64,000 nucleotides of DNA from JAQUGA01 sp964521105 (GCA_964521105.1 CAZFPO010000005.1:4881-68880), one strand, 5' to 3'; numbered from the stretch's first letter, positions 42,722 through 52,425 are shown. Numbers and translations: made by a program. The notes: a model not told the origin generated them from the sequence alone.

Positions 42722-44512
42722 CTAGTAACGTTCTCTTTTTTTGTAGTGAGTATGAAGTAATTCGTGCGATTTATGACCATTAGGTTTACCTAAAAATTCC
42801 TCATAAATAGCTGCAACTTCAGGATTTTCGTGCGATTTACGAATAGTCATATTAGCATCTTCATCGTAAATTGCTGCCATACGTTTTTTACGAATTTCTA
42901 TGTTTGTAGGTACAGGTTGACCACCACCACCTAAACAACCACCAGGACAAGCCATAATTTCAATAAAATGATAGTCAGCTTTTCCTTCTTTAACGCTTTG
43001 CATTAATGCTTTGGCATTTACTAATCCGTGAGCAACCGCACATTTCAACTCAACACCTTCAAGGAATGACCATTCGGGAATTGTTCCTGAAATTACAACC
43101 GATGCTTCGCGAACACCTTCCATACCACGAACTGGAGTGATGTCGAGGTTTTTGAAAGGCACTTCTTTACCAGTTACAACTTCCCAAGCAGTACGAAGAG
43201 CAGCTTCCATAACACCGCCTGTAGCACCAAAAATTACAGCAGCACCAGTTGATGCACCCATAATACTATCGTAGTTTTCTTCTTGCAACGAAGCGAAATC
43301 AACACCAGCTTGTTTAACCATGATGGCAAGTTCACGAGTTGTTAAAACAAAATCAACATCTTTGTATCCACTATCACGCATCTCAGGTCTATCAGCTTCA
43401 AACTTTTTAGCGGTACAAGGCATAATTGAAACAGAAACGATGTTAGCAGGATCAATGTTGCGTTTTTGAGCGTAATAAGTTTTAACTAAAGCACCAAACA
43501 TTTGTTGTGGAGATTTGCAAGTTGAAAGATTATCTAACATTTCGGGATACATGTGCTCGATAAATTTAATCCAGCCTGGTGAGCATGAAGTTGTCATAGG
43601 AAGTGCAATGGTATGGTCTTTTTCTTTTAAAGCTTTCTTTAAACGACCTAATAATTCAAAACCTTCCTCCATAATAGTTAAATCGGCTGTAAAATCGGTG
43701 TCTAAAACTGAATCAAAGCCTAAACGTTTAAGTGCAGCTACCATTTTTCCGGTTACACGAGTTCCTACTTCGCCACCAAGGTCTTCACCCAGCGCAATAC
43801 GAACAGCAGGTGCAGTTTGACAAACCACATGTTTGTTAGGATCAGCTAATACATCCCAAACTTCTTCGATGTAATTTTTTTCAACCAATGCACCAGTTGG
43901 GCATCGGTTAATACATTGTCCACAGTTTGTACAAATTACTTCAAACATTGAATGATCGAAGAATGTAGATACTCTCATGTGGTCACCCTTATGAGCACAA
44001 CTAACTGCACTAACATATTGCAACTCTTCACAAACACGAACACAGCGTTGGCAACGAACGCATTTACTATCGTCTTTTACAATTGAAGGAGAATAACGAT
44101 CTATAGAATAGTGTTTTAAAGGAACTAAATCGATAAAAAAGTCATTACTGATTTTATATTCGGCTGCTAATTCTTGTAGTTCACATTTTCCGTTTTTATA
44201 ACATTTGGTACAATCGGCGTTATGTTCCGATAACAATAATTCGATGATGTGTTTACGAGCTGTACGAACTTTATGACTATTGGTGAATATTTCCATACCG
44301 TCAGAAACGGGGGTAGCACAAGCTACTGGTAAGGTACGAGCACCAGTTTGTTCGACAACACAAACACGACAATTTCCTGCAACATTAATGTCGGAATGAT
44401 GACATAATACAGGAATATTAATGTTAATTTGACGAGCTGCATCAAGGATTGATTTACCTTTTTCAACGCTAACGTCAATATTATCTATGGTTAAATTTAC
44501 TTTTTCTGCCAT
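42722..44512 (-). CDS. hydA: [FeFe]-hydrogenase catalytic subunit, NAD-linked trimeric type
   Basis: 596 residues. N-terminal [2Fe-2S] domain (Cys37, 48, 51, 65), NuoG-type His/Cys cluster (His97, Cys101, 104, 110), two [4Fe-4S] motifs (Cys151-154-157-161 and Cys194-197-200-204), then the H domain with all three H-cluster motifs: TTSCSPGWIKF (Cys310), IMPCTAKKFE (Cys366) and EIMACPGGCLGGGGQP (Cys522, Cys526). Ser311 stands where many enzymes have the proton-shuttle Cys. Reversible H2 evolution/oxidation in the cytoplasm; with the adjacent NuoF- and NuoE-type subunits it forms an HydABC/HndACD-like complex, possibly electron-bifurcating. Maturases HydE/F/G are not in the window. A terminator follows. 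Confidence 0.96.
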   Translation of the reverse strand: MAEKVNLTIDNIDVSVEKGKSILDAARQININIPVLCHHSDINVAGNCRVCVVEQTGARTLPVACATPVSDGMEIFTNSHKVRTARKHIIELLLSEHNADCTKCYKNGKCELQELAAEYKISNDFFIDLVPLKHYSIDRYSPSIVKDDSKCVRCQRCVRVCEELQYVSAVSCAHKGDHMRVSTFFDHSMFEVICTNCGQCINRCPTGALVEKNYIEEVWDVLADPNKHVVCQTAPAVRIALGEDLGGEVGTRVTGKMVAALKRLGFDSVLDTDFTADLTIMEEGFELLGRLKKALKEKDHTIALPMTTSCSPGWIKFIEHMYPEMLDNLSTCKSPQQMFGALVKTYYAQKRNIDPANIVSVSIMPCTAKKFEADRPEMRDSGYKDVDFVLTTRELAIMVKQAGVDFASLQEENYDSIMGASTGAAVIFGATGGVMEAALRTAWEVVTGKEVPFKNLDITPVRGMEGVREASVVISGTIPEWSFLEGVELKCAVAHGLVNAKALMQSVKEGKADYHFIEIMACPGGCLGGGGQPVPTNIEIRKKRMAAIYDEDANMTIRKSHENPEVAAIYEEFLGKPNGHKSHELLHTHYKKRERY

Positions 44513-44549
44513 TTTTTTTTAATAATTTAATTTATGAATTAATCGACAA

Positions 44550-45728
44550 TTAGTATATCATTTCTTCTTTGAAATTGGTAACAATTGATGAGAAAGAATT
44601 TGCTACAGATTGTCCTAAACCACATTTTGCAGTAATTTTCATAGTTTCGGTTAATTTGAGCAAATAATCGAGGTAATAAGAGTTTTTTTCGCCTCTTTTA
44701 ACCGCTTCGATACCATGAATAAGTTGTTGAGTACCAACACGACATGGAGTACATTGACCGCACGATTCTTCTTGGAAGAAATCTAAATAATTTCGTAGCA
44801 CATTATACATTGAACGAGAGCTATTGAAAAGCATCATTGAACCACCTGTTGGAAGGTTGTCTCCTTCGAGGTCGCTTTGATATCCGATAATGGTTGAGTC
44901 GAATTTTTTACGAGGCACACAAAAACCAGAAGCACCACCAACTTGAACGGCTTTAGCATCACCATCACCAAATTCTTCAACAAATTCGCGAAGCGACATA
45001 CCAAGTTCGAGTTCATAAATTCCGGCAATTGGAGTATCACCCGAAATTGAGAATAGTTTTGAACCACGAGAAGATTTTGTACCTAATCGTTTATATTGCT
45101 CCGAACCAATTTTACAAACTATTGCTGCAGAAGCTAAGGTTTCAACGTTATTAACAACGGTTGGTTTGCCAAGATAACCGGCGATAACTGGAAATGGTGG
45201 TTTATTACGAGGTTCTCCACGTTTACCTTCCATTGACTCTAAAAGGGCTGTTTCTTCACCACAAACATAAGCTCCGCTACCCATAAAAATATCAATTTCA
45301 AAGTCGAAATTGTTTTCCTTCATAATCGATTGAAAATCTTTAAGTTCTTTGCGAAGTTTTGGAACTAAAAATTTATATTCACCACGAAGATAAATATACC
45401 CTTTGTTAACTCCTACAACTTTAGCTGCGATTGCCATACCAGTAAGTACTTTAAAAGGTACTTTATCTAATATTTCGCGGTCTTTAAATGTACCGGGTTC
45501 GCCTTCATCGGCATTACAAACTATGAATTTTTCACTTGATTTTGCATCACGAGCAAATTTCCATTTTAACCCAGTTAAAAATCCAGCACCACCACGACCT
45601 TTAAGTCCGGAGTCAATCATTTCATTAATTACTTCATCGTCTGTTTTAGCAAACGTTTTTGCTATAATTTCCCTGTAGTTATCCTCATTAAAAATTAAGT
45701 CAACTCGCTTAAGGGTTTTTTCTGCCAT
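44550..45728 (-). CDS. hydB: NuoF-like NADH-binding subunit of the [FeFe]-hydrogenase
   Basis: 392 residues. NAD/FMN region: IDSGLKGRGGAGFLTGLKWKF-type glycine-rich loop (GRGGAGF), IVCNADEGEPGTFKDRE and GSGAYVCGEETALLESMEGKRGEPR-type segment. C-terminal [4Fe-4S] motif ESCGQCTPCRVGT with a distal Cys in AKCGLGQS. It lacks the N-terminal thioredoxin-like domain and the C-terminal ferredoxin domain of long HydB/HndC subunits, so this is a minimal NuoF-size version. It passes electrons between NAD(H) and HydA. Between the NuoE-like gene (17-bp gap) and hydA (37-bp gap). Confidence 0.94.
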   Translation of the reverse strand: MAEKTLKRVDLIFNEDNYREIIAKTFAKTDDEVINEMIDSGLKGRGGAGFLTGLKWKFARDAKSSEKFIVCNADEGEPGTFKDREILDKVPFKVLTGMAIAAKVVGVNKGYIYLRGEYKFLVPKLRKELKDFQSIMKENNFDFEIDIFMGSGAYVCGEETALLESMEGKRGEPRNKPPFPVIAGYLGKPTVVNNVETLASAAIVCKIGSEQYKRLGTKSSRGSKLFSISGDTPIAGIYELELGMSLREFVEEFGDGDAKAVQVGGASGFCVPRKKFDSTIIGYQSDLEGDNLPTGGSMMLFNSSRSMYNVLRNYLDFFQEESCGQCTPCRVGTQQLIHGIEAVKRGEKNSYYLDYLLKLTETMKITAKCGLGQSVANSFSSIVTNFKEEMIY

Positions 45729-45745
45729 ATTAATCCCTCCTTATT

Positions 45746-46219
45746 TTAATATGTTCCTTTTTTACTATAACTATCTATAATTTCAATCACTTTCTCTTCG
45801 TTGAGTTCAGTGTGAATGTCATCGTTAATGAGCATTGCAGGTGCTTTATGGCACCAGCCCAAACAATTAGTTTCCAATAAAGTAAACTTTTTGTCTTTTG
45901 TAGTTTCGCCTAACTTCATTTTTAATGTTTCCTCGATGGTTTTAATCATTTGATTTTTACCCTTCATGGCACATGTAATTGATTTGCAAACACGAATTAC
46001 AAATTCTCCTCGAGGATCAGTATCTAAGAAAGAATAAAATGTAGCAGTGCCGTAAACTTGTGCTGCCGACAAATCTAATTCTTGAGCCACAATTCGCAAT
46101 GATTCTTCTGTTAGTGTTCGCTCTTGTTCGATTATACCTTGCAAAACTGGAAGCAAACTTTCACGTTTTTTGCCGTAAATGTTTACAAGTCGTTTGACTA
46201 GGCTTTCAACTTCTACCAT
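45746..46219 (-). CDS. hydC: NuoE-like [2Fe-2S] subunit of the [FeFe]-hydrogenase
   Basis: 157 residues. N-terminal helical bundle (LLPVLQGIIEQERTLTEESLRIVAQ) and thioredoxin-like domain with [2Fe-2S] ligands in VCKSITCAMKG and ETNCLGWCHKAP (C-x4-C and C-x3-C), the NuoE/HndA pattern. First gene of the hydrogenase operon; transcription likely starts from the element at 46309-46316. Electron-transfer partner of the NuoF-like subunit. Confidence 0.94.
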   Translation of the reverse strand: MVEVESLVKRLVNIYGKKRESLLPVLQGIIEQERTLTEESLRIVAQELDLSAAQVYGTATFYSFLDTDPRGEFVIRVCKSITCAMKGKNQMIKTIEETLKMKLGETTKDKKFTLLETNCLGWCHKAPAMLINDDIHTELNEEKVIEIIDSYSKKGTY

Positions 46220-46590
46220 AACTTTTTTGTTTTTAGGTTAATATTTAATCAATTTGAAATTTATTATTATTTATTCATTAGTATCGTTAATATTTCATTG
46301 ATGCTTGGCAAAGATAATTTTTTATTCAAATTTTATTCTATTTTTTACATCTCTTTTATTGTTAAATTTGAAATTTAAAATTAATCTACATAAGGGATTT
46401 CATAATTTTATTTCTTTCTTTTAATTAATTATATGCTTTTTTATGTCAATATTTTATCGTAAATTTTATTAGAGTTTAATTTATTTTTTTAATCCTAATA
46501 ATCAGTTCAAAAGATACATTGTTAAATATTTGTTACATCTTTTATTAAGTTAAATTTTACATTTAGTATTTTTTTGTTTTTAAAACAAAA
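46220..46590. other. very AT-rich intergenic region upstream of the hydrogenase operon
   Basis: About 370 bp without a gene. It holds the operon's probable -7 element (46309-46316) and otherwise long A/T stretches; I see no open frame, tRNA or strong hairpin. Such AT-rich upstream DNA could bind nucleoid or redox regulators, but no defined operator is visible. Confidence 0.5.
46309..46316 (-). promoter_or_regulatory. -7 element (TATCTTTG) of the hydrogenase operon
   Basis: Minus-strand TATCTTTG is a full match to TAnnTTTG; the predicted leader to the NuoE-like ATG (46219) is about 80 nt. No TTG at a normal -33 distance. Confidence 0.55.
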
Positions 46591-46619
46591 AAAGAGGTAA
46601 GCTTCAGCTTACCTCTTTA
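46589..46619 (-). terminator. intrinsic terminator after gcvT
   Basis: AAGAGGTAAGC, loop TTCA, GCTTACCTCTT: an 11-12 bp perfect stem with a T-run on the minus strand, about 20 bp past the gcvT stop. Confidence 0.88.
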
Positions 46620-46639
46620 ATTTGTAAATAAAAGTTTAA

Positions 46640-47731
46640 TTAGCCTTTGTAAAAAGGAAGTTTAACCACAATAGCTTTTAATTTTTTATCTCTAATTGAT
46701 ATATAAATTTCTGTTCCAAGTTTGGAAAACTCGGGTTTAACATATCCCATACCTATTGCTTTATTAATTGATGGTCCTTGAGTGCCTGAAGTTACTTTGC
46801 CAATTTGATTTCCATCAGCATTAGTTATTATATAATCGTGTCGGGGAATACCTCTATCAATCATTTCAAAACCAACTAATTTACGACTAACTCCATCTTG
46901 TTTGTGTTTTAAGTTGTATTCTTTATCGATGAAATTGTTATTTTCGGAAAATTTAGTTATCCAACCTAATCCTGCTTCAATTGGAGATGTTGTATCGTCT
47001 ATGTCATTTCCATATAAGCAAAAGCCCATTTCTAAGCGTAAAGTATCACGAGCTGCTAGTCCAATGGGTTTAATGTCAAATTCTTTACCTGCGTCAAAAA
47101 CAGCATTCCAAATTTGTTCGGCATACTTGTTTGGAAAATAAATTTCGCAACCTCCCGAACCAGTATAACCAGTTGTTGAGAATAAAATATCTGGAATACC
47201 CGCAAAAGTTAGAGTTTTATGTGTATAGTATTCCATATCTTCAACCGTTGTTTCGGTTAATTTTTGCATTGCTTTTAAAGCCAACGGACCTTGAATAGCT
47301 AATTGAGAAATATCATCGGATACGTTTTTTATATCCGCACCAATTTTTTCGTTTTGTTTCTGCATCCAAGCCCAATCTTTATCGATATTTGCAGCATTGA
47401 TTACTAAAAGATAACACGTATCGCTCATTTTATATACCAATAAATCGTCAACTATACCTCCTTTACCATTCGGCATACAAGAGTATTGAACTTTTCCATC
47501 CCACAAGGTAGCTACATCGTTTGTAGTAATATATTGAACAAATTCAAACGCTTTTGGTCCACAAACATAAACTTCGCCCATGTGAGATACATCAAAAACA
47601 CCTACTTTTTTACGAACATGTTCGTGTTCAATTATTAACCCTTCGTATTGTAAAGGCATGTAAAATCCGGCAAATTCAACCATTTTGCCTCCAACCGATT
47701 CGTGAATTTTGCTAAAAGCTGTATGTTTCAT
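46640..47731 (-). CDS. gcvT: glycine cleavage system T protein (aminomethyltransferase)
   Basis: 363 residues, typical length. Signatures: MVEFAGFYMPLQYEG, GVFDVSHMGEVYVCGP (conserved DVSHMGE), GKVQYSCMPNGKGGIVDDLLVY, STTGYTGSGGCEIYFP (YTGE-type motif, here YTGSGG-CE), AARDTLRLEMGFCLYGNDI, and the C-terminal barrel with VTSGTQGPSINKAIGMGYV. It moves the aminomethyl carbon from lipoylated GcvH to tetrahydrofolate in the cytoplasm. Monocistronic by layout: own promoter (47770-47797), own terminator. gcvH and gcvP are not in the window. No glycine riboswitch is seen in the short leader. Confidence 0.96.
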   Translation of the reverse strand: MKHTAFSKIHESVGGKMVEFAGFYMPLQYEGLIIEHEHVRKKVGVFDVSHMGEVYVCGPKAFEFVQYITTNDVATLWDGKVQYSCMPNGKGGIVDDLLVYKMSDTCYLLVINAANIDKDWAWMQKQNEKIGADIKNVSDDISQLAIQGPLALKAMQKLTETTVEDMEYYTHKTLTFAGIPDILFSTTGYTGSGGCEIYFPNKYAEQIWNAVFDAGKEFDIKPIGLAARDTLRLEMGFCLYGNDIDDTTSPIEAGLGWITKFSENNNFIDKEYNLKHKQDGVSRKLVGFEMIDRGIPRHDYIITNADGNQIGKVTSGTQGPSINKAIGMGYVKPEFSKLGTEIYISIRDKKLKAIVVKLPFYKG

Positions 47732-47769
47732 TTTTTATAAAATTTAAATTACTTATTTTTTGTTGGAAA

Positions 47770-47797
47770 CAAAATTAGTAAAATATAAATAGACAAA
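47770..47797 (-). promoter_or_regulatory. gcvT promoter (TTTG, 16-bp spacer, TAATTTTG)
   Basis: Minus strand TTTG at 47797-47794 and TAATTTTG at 47777-47770; spacer slightly short. Leader about 30 nt. Confidence 0.5.
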
Positions 47798-47864
47798 AAG
47801 CTTTTTATCAAATTTTATTTTCAGTTAATTACGAATAGTTAAATCATATTTATTGCTTTTTTTA

Positions 47865-47872
47865 TAGTTTTG
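47865..47872 (+). promoter_or_regulatory. -7 element (TAGTTTTG) for the RsmI-like gene
   Basis: TAGTTTTG fits TAnnTTTG; 47 bp upstream of the ATG at 47920. No clear -33. Confidence 0.45.
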
Positions 47873-47919
47873 TAAAATGTACAGATTACTATACAATATT
47901 ATATTAAATTCATTTTTTC

Positions 47920-48633
47920 ATGAACAAACCTAACGGAAAACTATTTTTAATTCCTACTCCCATTGGCGACAATATCCAAAGTGAACTTCCTACAACAAAT
48001 AATGAAATTTTACAAAAAATAGAGGTTTTCATCGTAGAAGAACTCCGCACAGCAAGAAGGTTTTTAGTAGCAAATAATTGCAAACATCTAATTGATGAGT
48101 GCGTTTTTCATGAGTTTAACGAACATTCAGACCACCAAAATATTTCCGAAATTTTACAACTCGCATTAAACGGAAAAAATATTGGATTAATGTCCGAAGC
48201 TGGTTTACCTTGCATTGCCGACCCAGGCGAAGAAATAGTGCTTGAAGCCCATCGAATGAACATACCAGTTATTCCTCTTGTTGGTCCTTCTTCCATTTTT
48301 ATGGCTCTAATGGCTTCTGGATTAAATGGCGAAAAATTTATCTTCCACGGATATCTGCCAGTTGAACCTTCTAATAGAAACAAGTTTGTTACATCCATTG
48401 CACAAGATGCTATTAAAAATAAAACATCTCAAATTTTTATCGAAACACCTTATCGTAATCATAAAATGTTTGATGCAATTTTATCAAACTGTAAAGAAGA
48501 AGTTATGCTTTGCATTGCTTATAACCTTATGACAAGTAAACAGTCAATAATGACTAAAAAAATAACCGATTGGAAAAAAACTAAAATTGATTTTAACAAA
48601 ATTCCCGCAATTTTTATTATTGGAAGTGAATAA
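47920..48633 (+). CDS. RsmI-like SAM-dependent methyltransferase (tetrapyrrole methylase fold)
   Basis: 237 residues. N-terminus KLFLIPTPIGDNI resembles the xxATPIGNL opening of RsmI; then FIVEELRTARRFL, NIGLMSEAGLPCIADPGEEIVLEAHR and IPLVGPSSIFMALMASGLNGEKFIFHGYLP, the SAM-binding motifs of the tetrapyrrole methylase family. Shorter than RsmI (about 285) because the C-terminal part is missing. Bacteroidota commonly carry such a second, divergent copy; target is unknown, rRNA methylation by analogy with RsmI being the best guess. Cytoplasmic, monocistronic by layout. Confidence 0.87.
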   Translation: MNKPNGKLFLIPTPIGDNIQSELPTTNNEILQKIEVFIVEELRTARRFLVANNCKHLIDECVFHEFNEHSDHQNISEILQLALNGKNIGLMSEAGLPCIADPGEEIVLEAHRMNIPVIPLVGPSSIFMALMASGLNGEKFIFHGYLPVEPSNRNKFVTSIAQDAIKNKTSQIFIETPYRNHKMFDAILSNCKEEVMLCIAYNLMTSKQSIMTKKITDWKKTKIDFNKIPAIFIIGSE

Positions 48634-48637
48634 GATA

Positions 48638-48665
48638 TTGATTAACAAATTTTGAAGTATCTTTG
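48638..48665 (+). promoter_or_regulatory. C25 protease promoter (TTG, 17-bp spacer, TATCTTTG)
   Basis: TTG at 48638-48640 and TATCTTTG at 48658-48665. Predicted transcript start near 48672 with a leader of about 55 nt to the ATG at 48728. Confidence 0.65.
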
Positions 48666-48727
48666 TATAAAGTATTTTGAAATTGAAAAATATAAAAACT
48701 CATACAATCATATTTTTTAAAAGAGGA

Positions 48728-51700
48728 ATGTCAAACGTAAAATGGATATTCACAGTTTGGTTTATTTTATTTTCACTTACTGCATTTTCGCAAAAAAAAT
48801 CCACCTCATTTTTTCGAAATATCACTATTTTAAATGGTAATATCCAAATAGACACTTTAAATAAACAACATTTAATTCACATTAAAAATTGGTCAAAAAC
48901 CACAGAAATTGGCACTCCTGAGCTACCCATTAAATATGAATTGGTTTATATTCCAAACGGCTTCGAAGCATCTATAAACTACAATGTAATAAAATTAAAA
49001 AAAAATACAAATATAAATTTACGTAAATCATTACCTCATAATATTGATACAGAGGGATTACCAACCTCTAATCCCGATTCAGTTCCATCTTATCCGATTG
49101 CGGACAAATGGTTTTTTAACTCACCGGTTTGTATTGACAGAATTATTGAATTTAAAGGACATAAAATGGCATTAGTAAAATTATCGCCCATGCAATATAA
49201 TCCTTTGAAAAAAACACTTATCATTAATTATGATTTTAATTATACCATTTTTTTTAAACCAAATAGTTCAAAAAACACACATGCCTCAAAACCTAATACC
49301 ACTATCAAGGATATTCATAATTTAAAGCGTTGGGTTGTTAATCCCGAAAATATCGAACTAAATACGAACACTAAACAACAAAACACTTTTTCAAATTATT
49401 TAATTATTACTAATTCAAATTATTTAATAGCAGCTGATACTCTAGCTTTGTGGAAACAGGAATGCGGATATCGAACTAAGATTATCAGTAAACCCTTCTG
49501 GACAAGTTCGGAGATAAAAGATACGATTCAGAATTTATATTTGAATAGTGATTTTTGTCCGGATTATGTTTGTTTTTTAGGCGACCATGATTTGGTTCCA
49601 GGAACTGAAAAACTGGCTCCTCCTCCACTTCCCGACATGTTTGCAACGGATTTGTATTATGTTTGTATGGGCGGTTCCACCGATTACTTTCCCGACATCG
49701 CTTATGGTCGGATTTCAGTATCAAATTCAACAGAGGCAATGACCACCGTTAAAAAAATAATTAAATATGAAAAAAATCCCCCTTCAAGTCCAGAATTTTA
49801 CCAAAACGCCTCTCATTGCTCCTATTTTCAAGATGAGAATTATGATGGTTATGATGACAGACGTTTTGTGCAAACTTCGGAGGAAATTAGAGACTACATC
49901 CAACAAAACACCAATATTCAAGTACAGCGAATTTACGAAGCATTTTCGGATGTAACCCCAATGTATTGGAACAATGGTATTTATTCTACTGGAGAAGCAA
50001 TACCAACCGAATTATTAAAACCGATTTTTGCTTGGAATGGTTCTACTTCGGATATGATTAATTCGATTAACTATGGTCGATTATATGTTTTTCATCGCGA
50101 TCACGGATTTTCAAATGCTACTGGGTGGGCACATCCTTCCTTTTTAACTTCTCAAATACAATATTTATTTAATTTATCGCAATTACCTTTGATAATTAGT
50201 ATAAATTGTCATACGGGTGAATTTTCAAAACCCGAATGTTTTGCCGAAAAAATGTTACGTTCTACCACCGGTGGTTGTTTTGGCATCTTTGCACCATCGT
50301 TTTACAGCTATAGTGGTTATAATGATGCTTTTTCGATGGGGATATTTGATGGATTTTGGAATACACCTGGAATATCACCAAATTTTACTGGAAGTGGCGG
50401 TTCGCCAACACCAGATATTGATAATGCCTTAATGACTAATAAACCCGGTGATGTATTAATTCACTCGCTTATTTATTCAACGTTGTATTGGGGATTTAAC
50501 CAGCATACTAACGAAATTATGCACTATTTTGGCGACCCTGCAACCACATTTTATACCTCTTTACCCAGCCCTATCACCGCAAATTTATCGGATACCATAA
50601 TTTGTAATTCTGAAAGTTATTTTATTCAAACTGAAAATTGTAATAATTGTATTGCATCATTAAGTTTAAATAATCAACTTGTCGCTAGTTCACAAATTTT
50701 TAATGATACTCTTACCTTACATTTTAACGCAATGTATGGCGACACTGCTTATTTAACAATTACTGGCGATGGTAAAAGACCTTTTATAAAATCCTTAGTT
50801 TGGTATTGTAATCAACCTGTTTATGCCCCTATTGCAAATTTTTCGTATAGCGACAGTATTGCTTGCAATGGAAGCATTCAGTTTACCGATGAAAGTATAC
50901 ATTTTCCACAACAATGGCTTTGGGATTTTGGTGATGGTGTAACTTCAAATTTACAAAATCCCACACATAACTTCAATTCACCAGGTTACTATACCGTAAA
51001 ATTGAAAACTTCAAATATCCACGGTGTTGATTCAATATATAAAAGCAATATTATTCATGTAGTTACACCTGAAAAACCTCTATTTTCAGATACTTTGCTT
51101 TGTAATTCATCACCCCTTACATTAACTGCTTTTGCAAATCAACAAGTTTATTGGTATAGCGATGTTGAACATCAAAACCTAATAGAAACTGGTTCAAGTA
51201 TTTATTTTAATAATATTACACAAAATGCTGATATATACCCATTTACAAAAAATTTAATATCAAATTTATCGGTTGGAATTTTTGACAATTCGGGACAAGG
51301 TGGATATATATACAACAATAAAAAAAATTATTTGGTAATTAGGGCATTAGATGATATAACTATTTCCAGTGTTAAAATATTTAGTAACGCTACTGGAAAC
51401 AAAATTATTGAGTTAACTGACTCTTTAGGTAATGTTATTAGTAATAAAGTGTTTAATTTTAGTATTGGGGAAAACATTGTTCCATTAAATTTTTCTGTTC
51501 AAAAGGGTAAGCGTTATCGTATAGTTGGACCTTCTTATTCAAATTTTCATGCAACCAATGTAGGCGTTCAATTTCCTTATATTTTAAAAAACTCAATAAG
51601 CATTGACAGTTGTTCATCAGTTAATCAAATGGATACTTACTATTATTTTTATGAACTAAAAGTCAATCGTTCGTGTTATAGCAATTCTGATACTTTAAAC

Positions 51701-52417
51701 ATTAAAGTTCAAAATATTGATGCTACTATATCGCCATCAGGGAAATATATTCTTTGTAACGAAAATGATAGTGTATACATTTTTATGAATTCGGGATTGA
51801 GTGCTCAATGGTCGAATGGAATTTCAGGAAATAGTATTATTGTAAATCAAACTGGTAATTATTCGGCAAACTTCAGTGTGAATTCGTGTAATTATTTTTC
51901 TGACACACTGGAAATTCTTCCGTATTATCCAATTACTACATCATTTACGGTAAATTGTCAGAATAATAATTGTCAGTTTAGCAATACTAGTTCAAATGCC
52001 ATTTGGTATTTTTGGGATTTTGGAGACGGCACCTACAGTAATGAAATGAGTCCAACTCATGTTTTTGCTGATACAGGCACATATAGTGTTCAGTTGATTG
52101 CATATACAAATTGCGACACTTCATATTTCAACCAATACATTAGAATTGATGCACTTTTAGTTAGTGAATCTGATTTAACTTCAATTGGTATTTATCCTAA
52201 TCCATTGATTGATGGTTTTTATATTACAAATAAATCGGGACAAACCTTGTCAATAAATGTATATAACGCAGAAGCACAAATAATTAGTCAGCTAACAAGC
52301 AACAAAAATGAAGTCTTCATTGATATGAAGTCTTTTGCCGGTGGAATTTACTTTGTTGAACTTCGGACAAATAACCTCATAATTTGGCGAAAGTTATTGA
52401 AATTCAATAACTTTTAA
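48728..52417 (+). CDS. secreted gingipain-like C25 cysteine protease with PKD domains and T9SS tail
   Basis: 1229 residues from the ATG at 48728 (signal peptide MSNVKWIFTVWF, ending TAFSQ); a TTG start at 48677 lies practically at the predicted transcript start and is rejected. After an N-terminal prodomain comes a peptidase C25 domain (about 220-615): LYVFHRDHGFSNATGW gives the catalytic His (His459) and LIISINCHTGEF the catalytic Cys (Cys494), 35 residues apart as in gingipains. Two PKD domains with WDFGDG follow (about 725-790 and 1080-1140) around a Cys-containing beta-rich section. The last about 80 residues (IGIYPNPLIDGFYI ... GGIYFVELRT) form a type A T9SS sorting domain. Exported by T9SS, surface-bound or released; degrades extracellular protein. 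Confidence 0.93.
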   Translation: MSNVKWIFTVWFILFSLTAFSQKKSTSFFRNITILNGNIQIDTLNKQHLIHIKNWSKTTEIGTPELPIKYELVYIPNGFEASINYNVIKLKKNTNINLRKSLPHNIDTEGLPTSNPDSVPSYPIADKWFFNSPVCIDRIIEFKGHKMALVKLSPMQYNPLKKTLIINYDFNYTIFFKPNSSKNTHASKPNTTIKDIHNLKRWVVNPENIELNTNTKQQNTFSNYLIITNSNYLIAADTLALWKQECGYRTKIISKPFWTSSEIKDTIQNLYLNSDFCPDYVCFLGDHDLVPGTEKLAPPPLPDMFATDLYYVCMGGSTDYFPDIAYGRISVSNSTEAMTTVKKIIKYEKNPPSSPEFYQNASHCSYFQDENYDGYDDRRFVQTSEEIRDYIQQNTNIQVQRIYEAFSDVTPMYWNNGIYSTGEAIPTELLKPIFAWNGSTSDMINSINYGRLYVFHRDHGFSNATGWAHPSFLTSQIQYLFNLSQLPLIISINCHTGEFSKPECFAEKMLRSTTGGCFGIFAPSFYSYSGYNDAFSMGIFDGFWNTPGISPNFTGSGGSPTPDIDNALMTNKPGDVLIHSLIYSTLYWGFNQHTNEIMHYFGDPATTFYTSLPSPITANLSDTIICNSESYFIQTENCNNCIASLSLNNQLVASSQIFNDTLTLHFNAMYGDTAYLTITGDGKRPFIKSLVWYCNQPVYAPIANFSYSDSIACNGSIQFTDESIHFPQQWLWDFGDGVTSNLQNPTHNFNSPGYYTVKLKTSNIHGVDSIYKSNIIHVVTPEKPLFSDTLLCNSSPLTLTAFANQQVYWYSDVEHQNLIETGSSIYFNNITQNADIYPFTKNLISNLSVGIFDNSGQGGYIYNNKKNYLVIRALDDITISSVKIFSNATGNKIIELTDSLGNVISNKVFNFSIGENIVPLNFSVQKGKRYRIVGPSYSNFHATNVGVQFPYILKNSISIDSCSSVNQMDTYYYFYELKVNRSCYSNSDTLNIKVQNIDATISPSGKYILCNENDSVYIFMNSGLSAQWSNGISGNSIIVNQTGNYSANFSVNSCNYFSDTLEILPYYPITTSFTVNCQNNNCQFSNTSSNAIWYFWDFGDGTYSNEMSPTHVFADTGTYSVQLIAYTNCDTSYFNQYIRIDALLVSESDLTSIGIYPNPLIDGFYITNKSGQTLSINVYNAEAQIISQLTSNKNEVFIDMKSFAGGIYFVELRTNNLIIWRKLLKFNNF

Positions 52418-52425
52418 AATGTTGC

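Noticed and set aside
47732..47770. Glycine riboswitch before gcvT
   Set aside because: Leader too short and AT-rich; no conserved glycine aptamer core seen.
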